Source: Treponema sp. (GTDB taxonomy: Bacteria > Spirochaetota > Spirochaetia > Treponematales > Breznakiellaceae). From it: 17,242 nucleotides of DNA. The notes under the pieces are model-generated. The model made no database searches, was not told the origin of the DNA, and saw only the letters and a program-made list of their open reading frames with translations. This document shows positions 7,921-15,488 of this stretch, one piece after another. The stretch is from NCBI GenBank assembly GCA_031258505.1, contig JAIRMT010000027.1, positions 1-17,242 on the forward strand. The letters are read 5' to 3'. The position numbers were made by a program, and so were the translations under genes. The number at the start of each line of letters is the position of its first letter. Positions within the stretch are counted from its first letter, which is position 1.

Positions 7921-8549
7921 TACGCGCCAAGCGCCCTTTGAAAGTTTGCGACCACTTCATCAACAGCCGGGCGGGCGTCAACGTCAACCAGTACGCCCTT
8001 CTCGCGGTAAAAATCAATGAGAGGCGCGGTTTGGGCGCGGTAAACCTCAAGGCGCTTCTGAATGGCTTCGGGTTTATCATCGTCGCGGATGTAGAGTTCT
8101 CCGCCGCAGGCGTCGCAAACGCCATCCTGCTTTGGCTTGCTGAACACAACGTGGTGGTTAGCCCCACACGTACGACAGACGCGGCGGCCTGACAGACGTT
8201 CCAGTATGGTGCTGTCGGGAATGTCGAAGTTCACCACCTTGTCCACAGTGGAGAAACCGGCGAGCGCCTCTGCCTGCGGAATGGTACGGGGGAAGCCGTC
8301 GAGGATGTAGCCGGCTTGAACGTCAGCCTGAGCGAGGCGCTCCTGCACCAGGGCAATGGTGGTGTCGTCGTCAACCAGCTTGCCGGCGTCAATGATTGCC
8401 TTAACCTTCAACCCCAGCGGGGTTTTTGCGGCAATGGCTTCGCGGAAGATCGCGCCGGTGCTGATGTGTGGAACCTTGCAGATGTCCACAGCTTTGGCGG
8501 CGAGAGTACCCTTGCCCGCTCCGGGCGGCCCTAAAAAAATCAGTTTCAT
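7920..8549 (-). CDS. adk: Adenylate kinase, zinc-LID type
   Basis: Adenylate kinase interconverts ATP and AMP with two ADP in the cytoplasm. The P-loop GPPGAGKGT sits at the N-terminus, followed by the AMP-binding STGAIFR and the DGFPRT motif. The LID domain has two cysteine pairs, CRTCG and CDACGG, the Zn-binding form found in many Gram-positives and some other phyla. A GTG at 8558 would add three residues, but it overlaps the AGGAG. The ATG at 8549 lies eight nt after that AGGAG and gives the normal MKLIFLGPPG start, so I prefer 209 aa. All catalytic motifs are intact. The metallopeptidase gene follows on the same strand, separated by the CRISPR-like repeats. Upstream a TTGAAA-17-TATCGT pair near 8660-8690 is a weak promoter candidate. 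Confidence 0.96.
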   Translation of the reverse strand: MKLIFLGPPGAGKGTLAAKAVDICKVPHISTGAIFREAIAAKTPLGLKVKAIIDAGKLVDDDTTIALVQERLAQADVQAGYILDGFPRTIPQAEALAGFSTVDKVVNFDIPDSTILERLSGRRVCRTCGANHHVVFSKPKQDGVCDACGGELYIRDDDKPEAIQKRLEVYRAQTAPLIDFYREKGVLVDVDARPAVDEVVANFQRALGA

Positions 8550-8603
8550 AAAAAACACTCCTGTATGATTGTTTTGAGCGCAATTCAGCGCCTACAGTGG
8601 GGC

Positions 8604-8625
8604 TTATACGCCTTTTGGGGTATAA
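8604..8625. other. Short hairpin upstream of adk
   Basis: Arms TTATAC (8604-8609) and GTATAA (8620-8625) are perfect complements, with two inner C-G pairs possible around a TTTT loop. It lies in the leader region of adk on the minus strand. It could be a leader structure or operator; nothing further can be said. Confidence 0.4.
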
Positions 8626-8654
8626 ACTGAAGACGCGCGGATTTGTTCTCCTGA

Positions 8655-8894
8655 ATACGATACGGTTTCAAAGAGAAATTTTCAATAGCAAGGCGAGCGC
8701 AGGGTAAACGCATAGCAATTCCCTGTTCGGGAGAGCCCAAAGAGTGCGAGATGATGGGGAGAAACGGTCTTGTTATCATCAAACATACGGGCGCCCTTCT
8801 GATAGAGTTGCGCGAGGAGTTGGAAGGCATAGAAGACAAGCGGTTGACGGTGCGTATCCCGCTCAGGATAGAGCGTCTATCCCGCTCAGGATAG
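8655..8894 (+). pseudogene. Probable gene fragment, left part, ending in the second tandem array
   Basis: An 79-codon plus-strand reading frame without a convincing start runs into the array and stops there. Its translation has normal protein character, for example GLVIIKHTGALLIELREEL and GIEDKRLTVRIPLRIERL, where the last residues are already encoded by array units. The first ATG is at 8751 without a good Shine-Dalgarno. I do not recognise the family. Together with the coding-like piece after the array it suggests one gene broken by array growth and frameshifts, but a short spurious frame cannot be excluded. Confidence 0.35.
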
Positions 8895-9002
8895 AGCGTC
8901 TATCCCGCTCAGGATAGAGTGTCTATCCCGCTCAGGATAGAGTGTCTATCCCGCTCAGGATAGAGTGTCTATCCCGCTCAGGATAGAGTGTCTATCCCGC
9001 TC
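8855..9002. repeat. Second 23-bp palindromic tandem array, six units plus a partial one
   Basis: Units start at 8855, 8878, 8901, 8924, 8947 and 8970, exactly 23 bp apart, and a partial unit starts at 8993. Counted from the C before each start, a unit is arm CTATCC, centre CGCTCA, arm GGATAG and a five-base linker AGCGT or AGTGT: the same 6-6-6-5 plan as the array at 4415 with unrelated sequence. The first unit has G instead of C before TATCC. Only the linker varies, C in the first two units and T later, so this array is much more homogeneous than the first. Confidence 0.95.
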
Positions 9003-9005
9003 GGT

Positions 9006-9207
9006 TGGCGAGGGCTGGTTGTGGCGGTATCGGGAAGCTGAGAACATGACCAGAACACGACGATGAGGAAGCATGGGCGCAAAATCGGTAAGCCTTGTGA
9101 TATTGTCTGAAAGGATGCGGTATATGCTTTCGCCGGGATTTGAGGACCATATCGAGACTATGTTTAAGCTGCTTAACGACCAGGCTATTCAGAGCCGGCT
9201 GAGGTAG
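9006..9207 (+). pseudogene. Probable gene fragment, right part, after the second array
   Basis: Plus-strand coding-like pieces follow the array. One frame reads GEGWLWRYREAENMTRTRR to a TGA at 9064-9066. The same frame continues after it, with an ATG at 9073, through SERMRYMLSPGFEDHIETMF and KLLNDQAIQSRLR to a TAG at 9205-9207. An alternative frame from an ATG at 9063 gives a short basic stretch, so either an in-frame stop or two compensating frameshifts may be present. The stop lies 49 nt before corA, a normal gene-to-gene distance. I do not recognise the family. If only the last part is translated it is a 44-aa protein (9073-9207). Confidence 0.35.
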
Positions 9208-9256
9208 GCGTGGAATCCCTTGCCATATCTTCTCATTCCCGTTAAATTGAGAGCCT

Positions 9257-10240
9257 ATGGAACTTTCTATCATTGGCTATGACCCCATCGGCGCATGGCA
9301 GCGCGAGGCGCTGACGATTGAGGAGCTCTTGGAGTACCGCAACAGCGCTGGACTCACCTGGATCAACATTAACGGCTTGAAAGACGCCGCCGCCATAAGC
9401 CGAATCGTTGAAACCTTCGCCATACACCCCTTAACTGTTGAGGATATCCTTGATGTTGAGCAGCGTCCCAAGGCTGAGGAATTCGACAACTACCTGTTCA
9501 TCACGTTTAAGTCCCTGGAACACCGGACAGATAAAGCCAATGGGGAACTTGTTCTGGAGCAGATAAGCCTTATCCTCACCGCCGATACAGTGATCACCTT
9601 TCAGGAAAGCCCAGGCAACCCGTTTGAGGGTATCAGACGGCGTATCATGAACAACGTTGGGAAGATTCGGCGTGCCGGCGTAGCCTACATGGTCTACGCG
9701 ATCATGAATGCGGTGGTTGATGAATACTTTTTAGCGCTAGACCGCCTGGGCAATGACATCGAAGCCTTTGAAGAACGCGCCCTTGACGAAAACGACAATA
9801 CGCTCATGGCAGACATACAGCGGGTGAAACAGGCGCTCCTTGAGATCAGGCGGGTTATCCGGCCTCTGCGCGAAGGCTTAAACGTAATCTTGCACCTTGA
9901 TTCTGAACTCATCGCTTCTTCACTTGAACCTTTTTTCAAAGACTTACACGATAGCGCAACCCAGGTGTTTGATAACGTGGAACTCTTCCGCGAATTACTA
10001 GACGGGGTGATGGAAGTACACCTAGCCTCGATTTCTAACCGCATGAACAAGGTTATGCAGGTGCTGACTATCATTGCAACCATTTTTATCCCCCTGACCT
10101 TCATCGTTGGGGTCTATGGCATGAATTTTACCAATATGCCTGAACTTGGATACCCCTACGCCTACCCCATAGTCTGGGGTCTGATGATACTCATTGCTAT
10201 TGGCATGATCGTCTTCTTCAAACGCCGTCATTGGTTATAG
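9257..10240 (+). CDS. corA: CorA-family Mg2+/Co2+ channel
   Basis: The 327-aa protein has the full CorA layout: an N-terminal alpha/beta cytoplasmic domain (for example IHPLTVEDILDVEQRPK and ITFQESPGNPF), a long helical stalk from about 140 to 265, and two membrane segments near 268-287 and 303-321. The selectivity motif GMN is at 288-290 in YGMNFTNMPEL, and the C-terminus KRRHWL is basic, as expected for a cytoplasmic tail. It forms homopentamers that admit Mg2+ (or Co2+) down the membrane potential and close when Mg2+ binds the cytoplasmic domain. The ATG has only a weak GAGAG in front. The tsaC gene begins 4 nt after the stop, so the two probably share one transcript. No promoter is obvious upstream. 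Confidence 0.95.
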   Translation: MELSIIGYDPIGAWQREALTIEELLEYRNSAGLTWININGLKDAAAISRIVETFAIHPLTVEDILDVEQRPKAEEFDNYLFITFKSLEHRTDKANGELVLEQISLILTADTVITFQESPGNPFEGIRRRIMNNVGKIRRAGVAYMVYAIMNAVVDEYFLALDRLGNDIEAFEERALDENDNTLMADIQRVKQALLEIRRVIRPLREGLNVILHLDSELIASSLEPFFKDLHDSATQVFDNVELFRELLDGVMEVHLASISNRMNKVMQVLTIIATIFIPLTFIVGVYGMNFTNMPELGYPYAYPIVWGLMILIAIGMIVFFKRRHWL

Positions 10241-10244
10241 TCCC

Positions 10245-11258
10245 ATGCGGTATTTTTCGATTATTGACGACGCTGCACTCCGAGCCAGCGCAGAAGCATT
10301 ATGCGCCGGTGAACTAGTTGCTTTTCCCACAGAAACGGTCTATGGACTCGGCGCTGATGCCTTTAACGCCCTTGCGCTGGCAAAGGTGTTTGAGGCAAAA
10401 CAACGCCCGCGCTTTGACCCGCTCATCATTCACATTGCCAGCCTTGATAGTGTGGAGCGGGTTGCCGACCTGAGTCTGCTGAATGCGGCTGCGCGCGCCC
10501 GCTTTGACACGCTTGCCCACGCGCTCTGGCCTGGGCCTCTGACCCTCATACTGCCGAAACAAAGCGCTGTGCCTGAGCTTGCTACAAGCGGACTCCCAAC
10601 AGTGGCGCTGCGCTTCCCCCAGCATGACGTGGCGCTGGCGCTGATCCGCGCGGCAGGCGGCGCAATAGCCGCGCCTAGCGCCAACCCCTTTGGTTACCTC
10701 AGCCCCACACGGGCTGAACACGTGCGGGAACAGCTCGGTGAAAAGGTCGCGGTTATCCTTGACGGCGGTCCCTGCGCTATCGGCGTTGAGTCAAGCGTGC
10801 TGGAATTGGTGTCAGACATACCACGTATTCTGCGCCCCGGAGGAATGTCGCGGGAGCGTATTGAGGCGCTTATTGGCGCGGTGGAACTGGGTGCGGCGTC
10901 GACTGTAACAAAGCCCCATTCGCCAGGTCAGCTTAAAAGCCACTACGCACCCCGAACCAGTCTTACGCTCCATACCCGCGCTGAAATGCTTGAACTGCCC
11001 TGGGATTCCGCGTCAGCCTGGCTTTTTTTTGACGGCGATACCCGCAACCTCTGGCTAAACCGCTGTGCCATAAACGCGGGCCGCGACCGCATCTACACAC
11101 TCTCGGAACATGGCAATCTGGCCGCTGCCGCTGCCGTGCTATTCGAGACACTGTATAAAATTGACCATGCCGGCGCATCCGTCATTCACGCCCAGCGCGT
11201 TCCCAGCGTCGGACTGGGAAACGCCATCAACGACCGACTTGAACGAGCATCTGTTTAA
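10245..11258 (+). CDS. tsaC: L-threonylcarbamoyladenylate synthase, Sua5 type
   Basis: The enzyme makes threonylcarbamoyl-AMP from threonine, bicarbonate and ATP, the first step in the t6A37 modification of ANN-decoding tRNAs. Residues to about 205 form the YrdC domain: FPTETVYGLGADA, the KQRPRFDPL motif (usually K-x-R-x-x-x-PL), APSANPFGYLSPT and GVESSVLELV followed by ILRPGGMS. The linker HSPGQLKSHYAPR then leads into the C-terminal Sua5 domain, which separates this long form (337 aa) from the short TsaC. The C-terminal GLGNAINDRLERAS is typical of the family. The start lies 4 nt after the corA stop and lacks a recognisable Shine-Dalgarno, suggesting translation depends on ribosomes finishing corA. 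The name sua5 or ywlC is equally valid. Confidence 0.94.
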   Translation: MRYFSIIDDAALRASAEALCAGELVAFPTETVYGLGADAFNALALAKVFEAKQRPRFDPLIIHIASLDSVERVADLSLLNAAARARFDTLAHALWPGPLTLILPKQSAVPELATSGLPTVALRFPQHDVALALIRAAGGAIAAPSANPFGYLSPTRAEHVREQLGEKVAVILDGGPCAIGVESSVLELVSDIPRILRPGGMSRERIEALIGAVELGAASTVTKPHSPGQLKSHYAPRTSLTLHTRAEMLELPWDSASAWLFFDGDTRNLWLNRCAINAGRDRIYTLSEHGNLAAAAAVLFETLYKIDHAGASVIHAQRVPSVGLGNAINDRLERASV

Positions 11259-11361
11259 CACTATGTGCCAGAACCCTGGTATTAGCAAATAGTTCCTAAA
11301 GCTGCGCTCAATGAAAAAACTACTCTATTCGCTCATGTACAGGGTATGATACCATGAGTTT

Positions 11362-13506
11362 ATGAATTTTGGAAACTTCATTGTTGAACCCGGTAAAGCG
11401 CTTCCATCAGGCGCAGTTTTAACCGAAAATGGGGTGAATTTCTCCCTGTTTTCCCGTAATGCTGACTCAATCACGCTACTATTGTTTGAATCAGACGCTC
11501 CTAACAGCGCGTATCAAAAGCTGGAACTTGATCCCATAAAGAATCGCACAGGTGATGTGTGGCATTGTTATATAGCTGGTCTCAACGCCGGAGCGTTGTA
11601 CCTCTACCTTGCGGACGGTCCGTATGCTCCTGAACGCGGGTTTCGGTTTAATCCTCATAAAGCACTCATTGATCCCTATGCGCGGGCGCTGACGCACTTT
11701 GATAACTGGGACATCAATGCCTGTACTGGTTATAACCCTGACGACCCGAGGCGAGACCTCTCGTTCTCTCTTCAGGAAAACTTCCTCACTTCGCCGCGCT
11801 GTGTGGTTATTGATGATGAGTTTGACTGGCAGGGGGATACGCCGCTCAACTATCCTCTGCGTTTCAGCGTACTATACGAGACCCACGTCAAGGGCCTTAC
11901 CGCCCACCCATCTTCCGGTGTGGCGTACCCAGGAACCTATCGGGGCGTTATTGAGAAGATACCCTTCTTCAAAGACCTGGGCGTTACCAGCCTTGAGTTC
12001 CTGCCCATTCAGGAGTTCAACGAAAACGAGTATTTCCACGAGAACCCCCGCACTGGCGAGCGTCTGCGTAACTATTGGGGTTACTCAACTGTGGATTTCT
12101 TTGCCCCCAAAGGTTCTTACTCCTCAGACCGCAGTCCGGGAGGACAGGTGCGAGAGTTCAAGGAGATGGTACGGGAACTGCACAAAGCTGGTCTTGAAGT
12201 GATTTTGGACATTGTGTTTAACCATACCGCCGAAGGTAATGAGCTGGGGCCGACCTTCTCGTTTCGGGGCCTTGATAACTCAATTTATTATATGCTTGAA
12301 GAGAACAAGCGTTACTACAAGAACTACTCCGGCTGTGGCAATACCATGAACTGTAATCATCCAGTGGTGCGCGACCTCATCATCGAGTGCCTGCGCTACT
12401 GGGTGATGGAGATGCATGTTGACGGATTCCGTTTTGATCTCGGCTCTATACTTGGACGCGACCAGTACGGCAGGCTCCTTGAAAATCCACCCACACTGGA
12501 ACGCATTGCCGAAGACCCGGTGCTACGGCACACCAAAATCATTGCCGAAGCCTGGGACGCTGGCGGCGCGTATCAGGTGGGCTGGTTCCCCGGCGGACGC
12601 TGGGCTGAGTGGAATGACCGCTATCGCGATGACGTACGGCGTTTCTGGCGAGGCGATGCCAAGCAGATGCGCCACTTTGCCACGCGGATTTCCGGCAGTT
12701 CCGACCTCTACCTGCGCGACGGCAGAAAACCGTTTCACTCGATTAATTTCATCACTAGCCACGACGGTTTCACCTTAAAAGACCTTGTCTCCTACTCCTC
12801 TAAGCACAATGAGGAAAACGGCTGGAACAATACCGACGGCAGCAATAATAACAACAGCGCAAACAACGGCTTTGAAGGACATTCCCAGAATCCTGCGATA
12901 GAAACCATCCGCGAGCGCCTCTTAAAGGATTTCATTGCCACGATGATGATATCCCAGGGAACGCCGATGATCCTCGGGGGCGATGAGTTTGCCCGTACCC
13001 AGAACGGTAACAACAATGCCTACTGTCAGGACAACGAGATTTCCTGGTATGACTGGTCGCAACTCAAAACCTACGCAGGGCTTTTCCGCTTTGTCAAAGA
13101 GGCCATAGCGTTTCGCCTGCGTCATCACGGTTTCATGCGGCCTGAATTTTACACTGGCCGAGACAACTACAACGCCATACCTGACATCAGTTGGTTTGAT
13201 GAAAAGGGCAACACTCCTAACTGGAACGACATTGAAGACTGCCTGGCGCTCCGCATGGATGGCAGCAAAGCCGACATTCTCGCTGACCGTGACGATAATG
13301 ATTTTTATATCATGTTTAATGCCGGCTCAAAGCAGGTTTCCTTCAACGTCTGCAAGGCGCCTGAAAATAAGAAGTGGCTTCGCGCGATTGACACGGCCCT
13401 TCCCTCACCGGATGACATCTGTCTCCCCAAAACCGAGAAGCCCTTGCCCTATCCTGACATTTACCTTGTAAAGCCGCGCAGTATGGTCGTTTTGTTAAGC
13501 GTATGA
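11362..13506 (+). CDS. glgX: Glycogen debranching enzyme, GlgX/isoamylase type (GH13)
   Basis: The 714-aa protein hydrolyses alpha-1,6 branches of glycogen or limit dextrins in the cytoplasm. Residues about 10-110 form a CBM48-like N-terminal domain. The GH13 barrel follows with all four conserved regions: DIVFNHT at 283-289, DGFRFDL with the nucleophile Asp359, IAEAWD with the acid/base Glu396, and TSHDGF with the transition-state Asp468. The segment between 300 and 340, including CGNTMNCNHP, is typical of the GlgX/TreX group. A beta-sheet C-terminal domain closes the protein. Only weak ribosome-binding sequence is visible; an ATG eight nt earlier runs into TGA at once. It may be read from its own promoter, since 103 nt separate it from tsaC. 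No other glycogen genes are in the window. Confidence 0.95.
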   Translation: MNFGNFIVEPGKALPSGAVLTENGVNFSLFSRNADSITLLLFESDAPNSAYQKLELDPIKNRTGDVWHCYIAGLNAGALYLYLADGPYAPERGFRFNPHKALIDPYARALTHFDNWDINACTGYNPDDPRRDLSFSLQENFLTSPRCVVIDDEFDWQGDTPLNYPLRFSVLYETHVKGLTAHPSSGVAYPGTYRGVIEKIPFFKDLGVTSLEFLPIQEFNENEYFHENPRTGERLRNYWGYSTVDFFAPKGSYSSDRSPGGQVREFKEMVRELHKAGLEVILDIVFNHTAEGNELGPTFSFRGLDNSIYYMLEENKRYYKNYSGCGNTMNCNHPVVRDLIIECLRYWVMEMHVDGFRFDLGSILGRDQYGRLLENPPTLERIAEDPVLRHTKIIAEAWDAGGAYQVGWFPGGRWAEWNDRYRDDVRRFWRGDAKQMRHFATRISGSSDLYLRDGRKPFHSINFITSHDGFTLKDLVSYSSKHNEENGWNNTDGSNNNNSANNGFEGHSQNPAIETIRERLLKDFIATMMISQGTPMILGGDEFARTQNGNNNAYCQDNEISWYDWSQLKTYAGLFRFVKEAIAFRLRHHGFMRPEFYTGRDNYNAIPDISWFDEKGNTPNWNDIEDCLALRMDGSKADILADRDDNDFYIMFNAGSKQVSFNVCKAPENKKWLRAIDTALPSPDDICLPKTEKPLPYPDIYLVKPRSMVVLLSV

Positions 13507-13509
13507 GTG

Positions 13510-13585
13510 CGGGTGTTGATGGCTTTATCACTGATATAAGAATAAATCTATTGTCAGACGCTTAATAAGAGCATCATCACACCCG
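13510..13585. terminator. Long-range inverted repeat between convergent glgX and LRR genes
   Basis: CGGGTGT plus GATG (13510-13521, with one bulged T) can pair with CATC plus ACACCCG (13575-13585), an 11-bp stem enclosing about 53 nt. It sits between two genes that converge, where a bidirectional terminator would be expected, but the loop is large and there is no clear T-run. Confidence 0.25.
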
Positions 13586-13615
13586 TAATCACCCACAGCT
13601 CCTGCCCTGTCTCTG

Positions 13616-14476
13616 TTATTCCCTGTTTATGAGCACATCAGCATCAAATGCCCCATTCCCGATGCTGGTAACGCTATTCGGGATCGTTACACTCGTCAAC
13701 GGTGTGTTATAAAATGCCGTATACCCGATGCTGGTAACGCTGTTTGGGATTGTTACACTCGTTAACTGAGTTTCTCTGAACGCTCCATCCCCGATACTGG
13801 TAACACTGTTCGGGAGCGTTACACTCGTTAACTGTGTGCCTCTAAACGCATAATCCTCGATGGTGATAACACCGTTACCTATCGTTACATTCGCTAATGG
13901 TGTGTTATAGAATGCCCGAGACCCGATGCTGGTAACACTGTTCGGGATCGTTACAGCTGTTAACTGCGTGCCCCTAAATGCCCCATTCCCGATAGCAACA
14001 ACTGGGATGCCATTTATCTTACTCGGTATCGCAACGGCTTTATCATTACCCGAATAACCAGTAATAACAAGCCCATTCCCGACCTGTTCCGTACCCCACG
14101 CCGATTCATCCACCCTTTGACTGACAACCACAGTGGGAGTGGCCTGCGTAGTGGCTGCTTCTGATACACAGCCAGAGAGCAACAATGCCATACAGCCTAG
14201 CGCGGTACCCACAAACCACTCCTTCTGCGCCGTTCGGCTATCAACTCCTTGAGTGATCATTCGTATACCGCAACACGGCGCGGCTGTAGTTGTACTATTT
14301 CCAGCTATAGCTTTTAACCATATTGATAGAGTAGAAAGCATGTTACCAAGAGCTAACATTATTTTTCTTAAATTAACTGTCTTTGCGCCAAGGTACGAGA
14401 AACTAGCAAGACAAACACTATCGATAAATATAACAGGGGGGGGGGGGGGGGGTATAATTTTATTACTACCGTTCAC
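13616..14476 (-). CDS. BspA-type leucine-rich-repeat lipoprotein with poly-C tract in its 5' codons
   Basis: The C-terminal half holds five full 22-residue BspA-type (LRR_5) repeats, such as IGNGAFRGTQLTAVTIPNSV, plus a truncated sixth that ends in DADVLINRE. Versions with FRGTQL and FYNTPL are mixed in the order A, B, A, A, B. Such proteins are often cell-surface adhesins. GALGCMALLLSGC-like sequence (TALGCMALLLSGC) ends in a lipobox at Cys103, so the mature protein is probably a lipoprotein. The frame opens at a GTG (14476) with GGAGG nine nt upstream, and the seventeen Cs then encode six prolines. That puts 72 residues ahead of a normal signal peptide; an internal ATG at 14260 or a GTG at 14212 behind AAGGAG would give a more ordinary one. 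In either case the family assignment is firm, the start is not. Only five repeats is short for the family. Confidence 0.8.
   Translation of the reverse strand: MNGSNKIIPPPPPPVIFIDSVCLASFSYLGAKTVNLRKIMLALGNMLSTLSIWLKAIAGNSTTTAAPCCGIRMITQGVDSRTAQKEWFVGTALGCMALLLSGCVSEAATTQATPTVVVSQRVDESAWGTEQVGNGLVITGYSGNDKAVAIPSKINGIPVVAIGNGAFRGTQLTAVTIPNSVTSIGSRAFYNTPLANVTIGNGVITIEDYAFRGTQLTSVTLPNSVTSIGDGAFRETQLTSVTIPNSVTSIGYTAFYNTPLTSVTIPNSVTSIGNGAFDADVLINRE
14436..14452 (+). repeat. Homopolymeric G17 tract (C17 in the LRR gene)
   Basis: Seventeen consecutive Gs on the plus strand are read as five CCC codons plus CC of a CCT codon in the LRR gene, eight codons after the GTG. Tracts of this length slip during replication. 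Loss or gain of one base would put the rest of the gene out of frame. In the sequence as given the frame is open through to the repeats. Confidence 0.97.
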
Positions 14477-14504
14477 TTATGATGTCCTCCAAAAAATATT
14501 TTGA

Positions 14505-14524
14505 ATGATATACTCATATATCAT
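14505..14524 (-). promoter_or_regulatory. Inverted repeat at the LRR transcript start
   Basis: Arms ATGATATA (14505-14512) and TATATCAT (14517-14524) are perfect complements around a four-base loop. The repeat lies immediately after the predicted -10 box, in the same place as the inverted repeat at adhE, so it may be an operator or a 5' mRNA hairpin. Confidence 0.4.
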
Positions 14525-14531
14525 AATAAAA

Positions 14532-14560
14532 ATAATAGTATATCTATGTATACAAGTCAA
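14532..14560 (-). promoter_or_regulatory. Predicted sigma-70 promoter of the LRR gene
   Basis: TTGACT (14560-14555) and TATTAT (14537-14532) are separated by exactly 17 nt, each with five of six consensus matches. The start would be near 14525, giving a leader of about 50 nt that includes the GGAGG at about 14486-14490. The -35 box lies 14 nt outside the left end of the insertion-sequence remnant. Confidence 0.7.
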
Positions 14561-14573
14561 GCTGTCGCGTTAC

Positions 14574-15475
14574 CTAATAATTTTTCTAGTCGAAATGAGA
14601 CGGTTGCCTGAACCAAAATCCAGCCGAAATCAGACTACAGAGACCTGTTCCGCATCTTGACAGAAGGCTGTTTTAGTACCCCATGATGCTTAAAAATAAA
14701 ATCCATCTGAAAAAGAGGGCACCTGAAAACTAAACCCTTTATCAAGCATACCAGAAAGCGGGGAAGAAAGAAAGGACGGAGATGCTGAACTGGCTGGCGC
14801 TCGTAATCGGGATGAACCATGACTATCTGGCAAGTGTGCCGGAGAACTACAGGAATGACGGCGACAGACCGAAGGAGCGTCCGGCAGGTAAGCGGAAAAC
14901 GCTGACAGAGGGTAAACCAAGCGGAAAGTCACCGGTCTAAAGGAGGCGCATTACGATAACGGGATGGAATTCAATAACGAAGCCCTGCTCCGCTGCTGTC
15001 TTGCACGGCATATTGAGGCGACGCGCTCTCCCGACCCTAATAAGAACGACAATGCGGAAGACCTTCGGGTAGTTCCGGTTCAGCACCCCTGTCAAGCGCG
15101 CCGTTCTGGCGGATCTGTACCGATATCTGTATCCGCTGTACAATTACTTTTATCCATCGTTGAAACTCATTGGGAGGTAGAGCGGAAGAACGGATGATAC
15201 TGGAAGATTTACGAGCAGGTGCGGAAAGACGCCGTGTGAGTGAGCGGCTTTTGGAATGTAAGGCAGAGCTTCTAAGACGGAAAGCCCTGTATAAGCCGGT
15301 ACTTTTGAACCACAGGTTGAACGAGGTGGAGGAATAGCTCTTGCGGATAAACCGGGCGGAAAAAGGAGTACGAAGAAACAGGCTCCTGACAGCAGGCGGA
15401 AAGATTTCTGTGGCCGATTTCGTCTGAGTCTTGGTTCTTAGGCAAGCGCCCCCTTTCAGCTAGAAAAATTATTAG
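14574..15475 (+). mobile_element. Insertion-sequence remnant with terminal inverted repeats
   Basis: The ends are a perfect 16-bp inverted repeat: CTAATAATTTTTCTAG at 14574-14589 and its complement at 15460-15475. The similarity continues inward for about 35 nt with mismatches and small gaps, for example TTGCCTGAACCA against TTGCCTAAGAACCA, and an ACAGA block on each side. Between the ends lies a broken transposase on the plus strand. At 902 bp it is shorter than an intact element coding for such a transposase would need. I see no clear target-site duplication. It separates the LRR promoter from the PHP promoter. Confidence 0.85.
14740..15337 (+). pseudogene. Degraded transposase (DDE/integrase-core, probably ISNCY-like)
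   Basis: Transposase pieces occur in order but in different frames. 14740-14940 gives an N-terminal piece (YQKAGKKERTEMLNWL). From 14955 comes YDNGMEFNNEALLRCCLARH with IEATRS and KNDN, the region around the second catalytic aspartate of an integrase-type core. 15055-15180 gives FRFSTPVKRAVLADLY and LYPLYNYFYPSLKL, with an in-frame TAG after RKTFG. 15198-15239 gives YWKIYEQVRK. 15242-15337 gives ERLLECKAELLRRKAL and LLNHRLNEVEE with the natural-looking stop. The part with the first catalytic aspartate is deleted, and there are at least three further frame changes, so no active transposase can be made. The family label is from memory of similar spirochaete and other bacterial transposases. Confidence 0.85.
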
Positions 15476-15488
15476 ACGACACGAACTC

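Noticed and set aside
7185..8192. Plus-strand open frames over the metallopeptidase 5' end, the CRISPR-like element and adk
   Set aside because: They are antisense to two well-supported genes and cross the CRISPR-like repeats; the shared GSLARPNP motif is explained by the DNA match between the spacer and the gene.
8550..8558. GTG at 8558 as the adk start
   Set aside because: It overlaps the AGGAG, while the ATG at 8549 has correct spacing and gives the normal adenylate kinase N-terminus.
14253..14504. Plus-strand frame with a glycine run through the G tract
   Set aside because: It is antisense to the LRR gene, has no ribosome-binding site and no protein-like character beyond the tract.
14964..15197. 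Independent 77-aa gene on the plus strand
   Set aside because: Its first part is the DNG-EF region of the broken transposase and the rest is out of frame with it.
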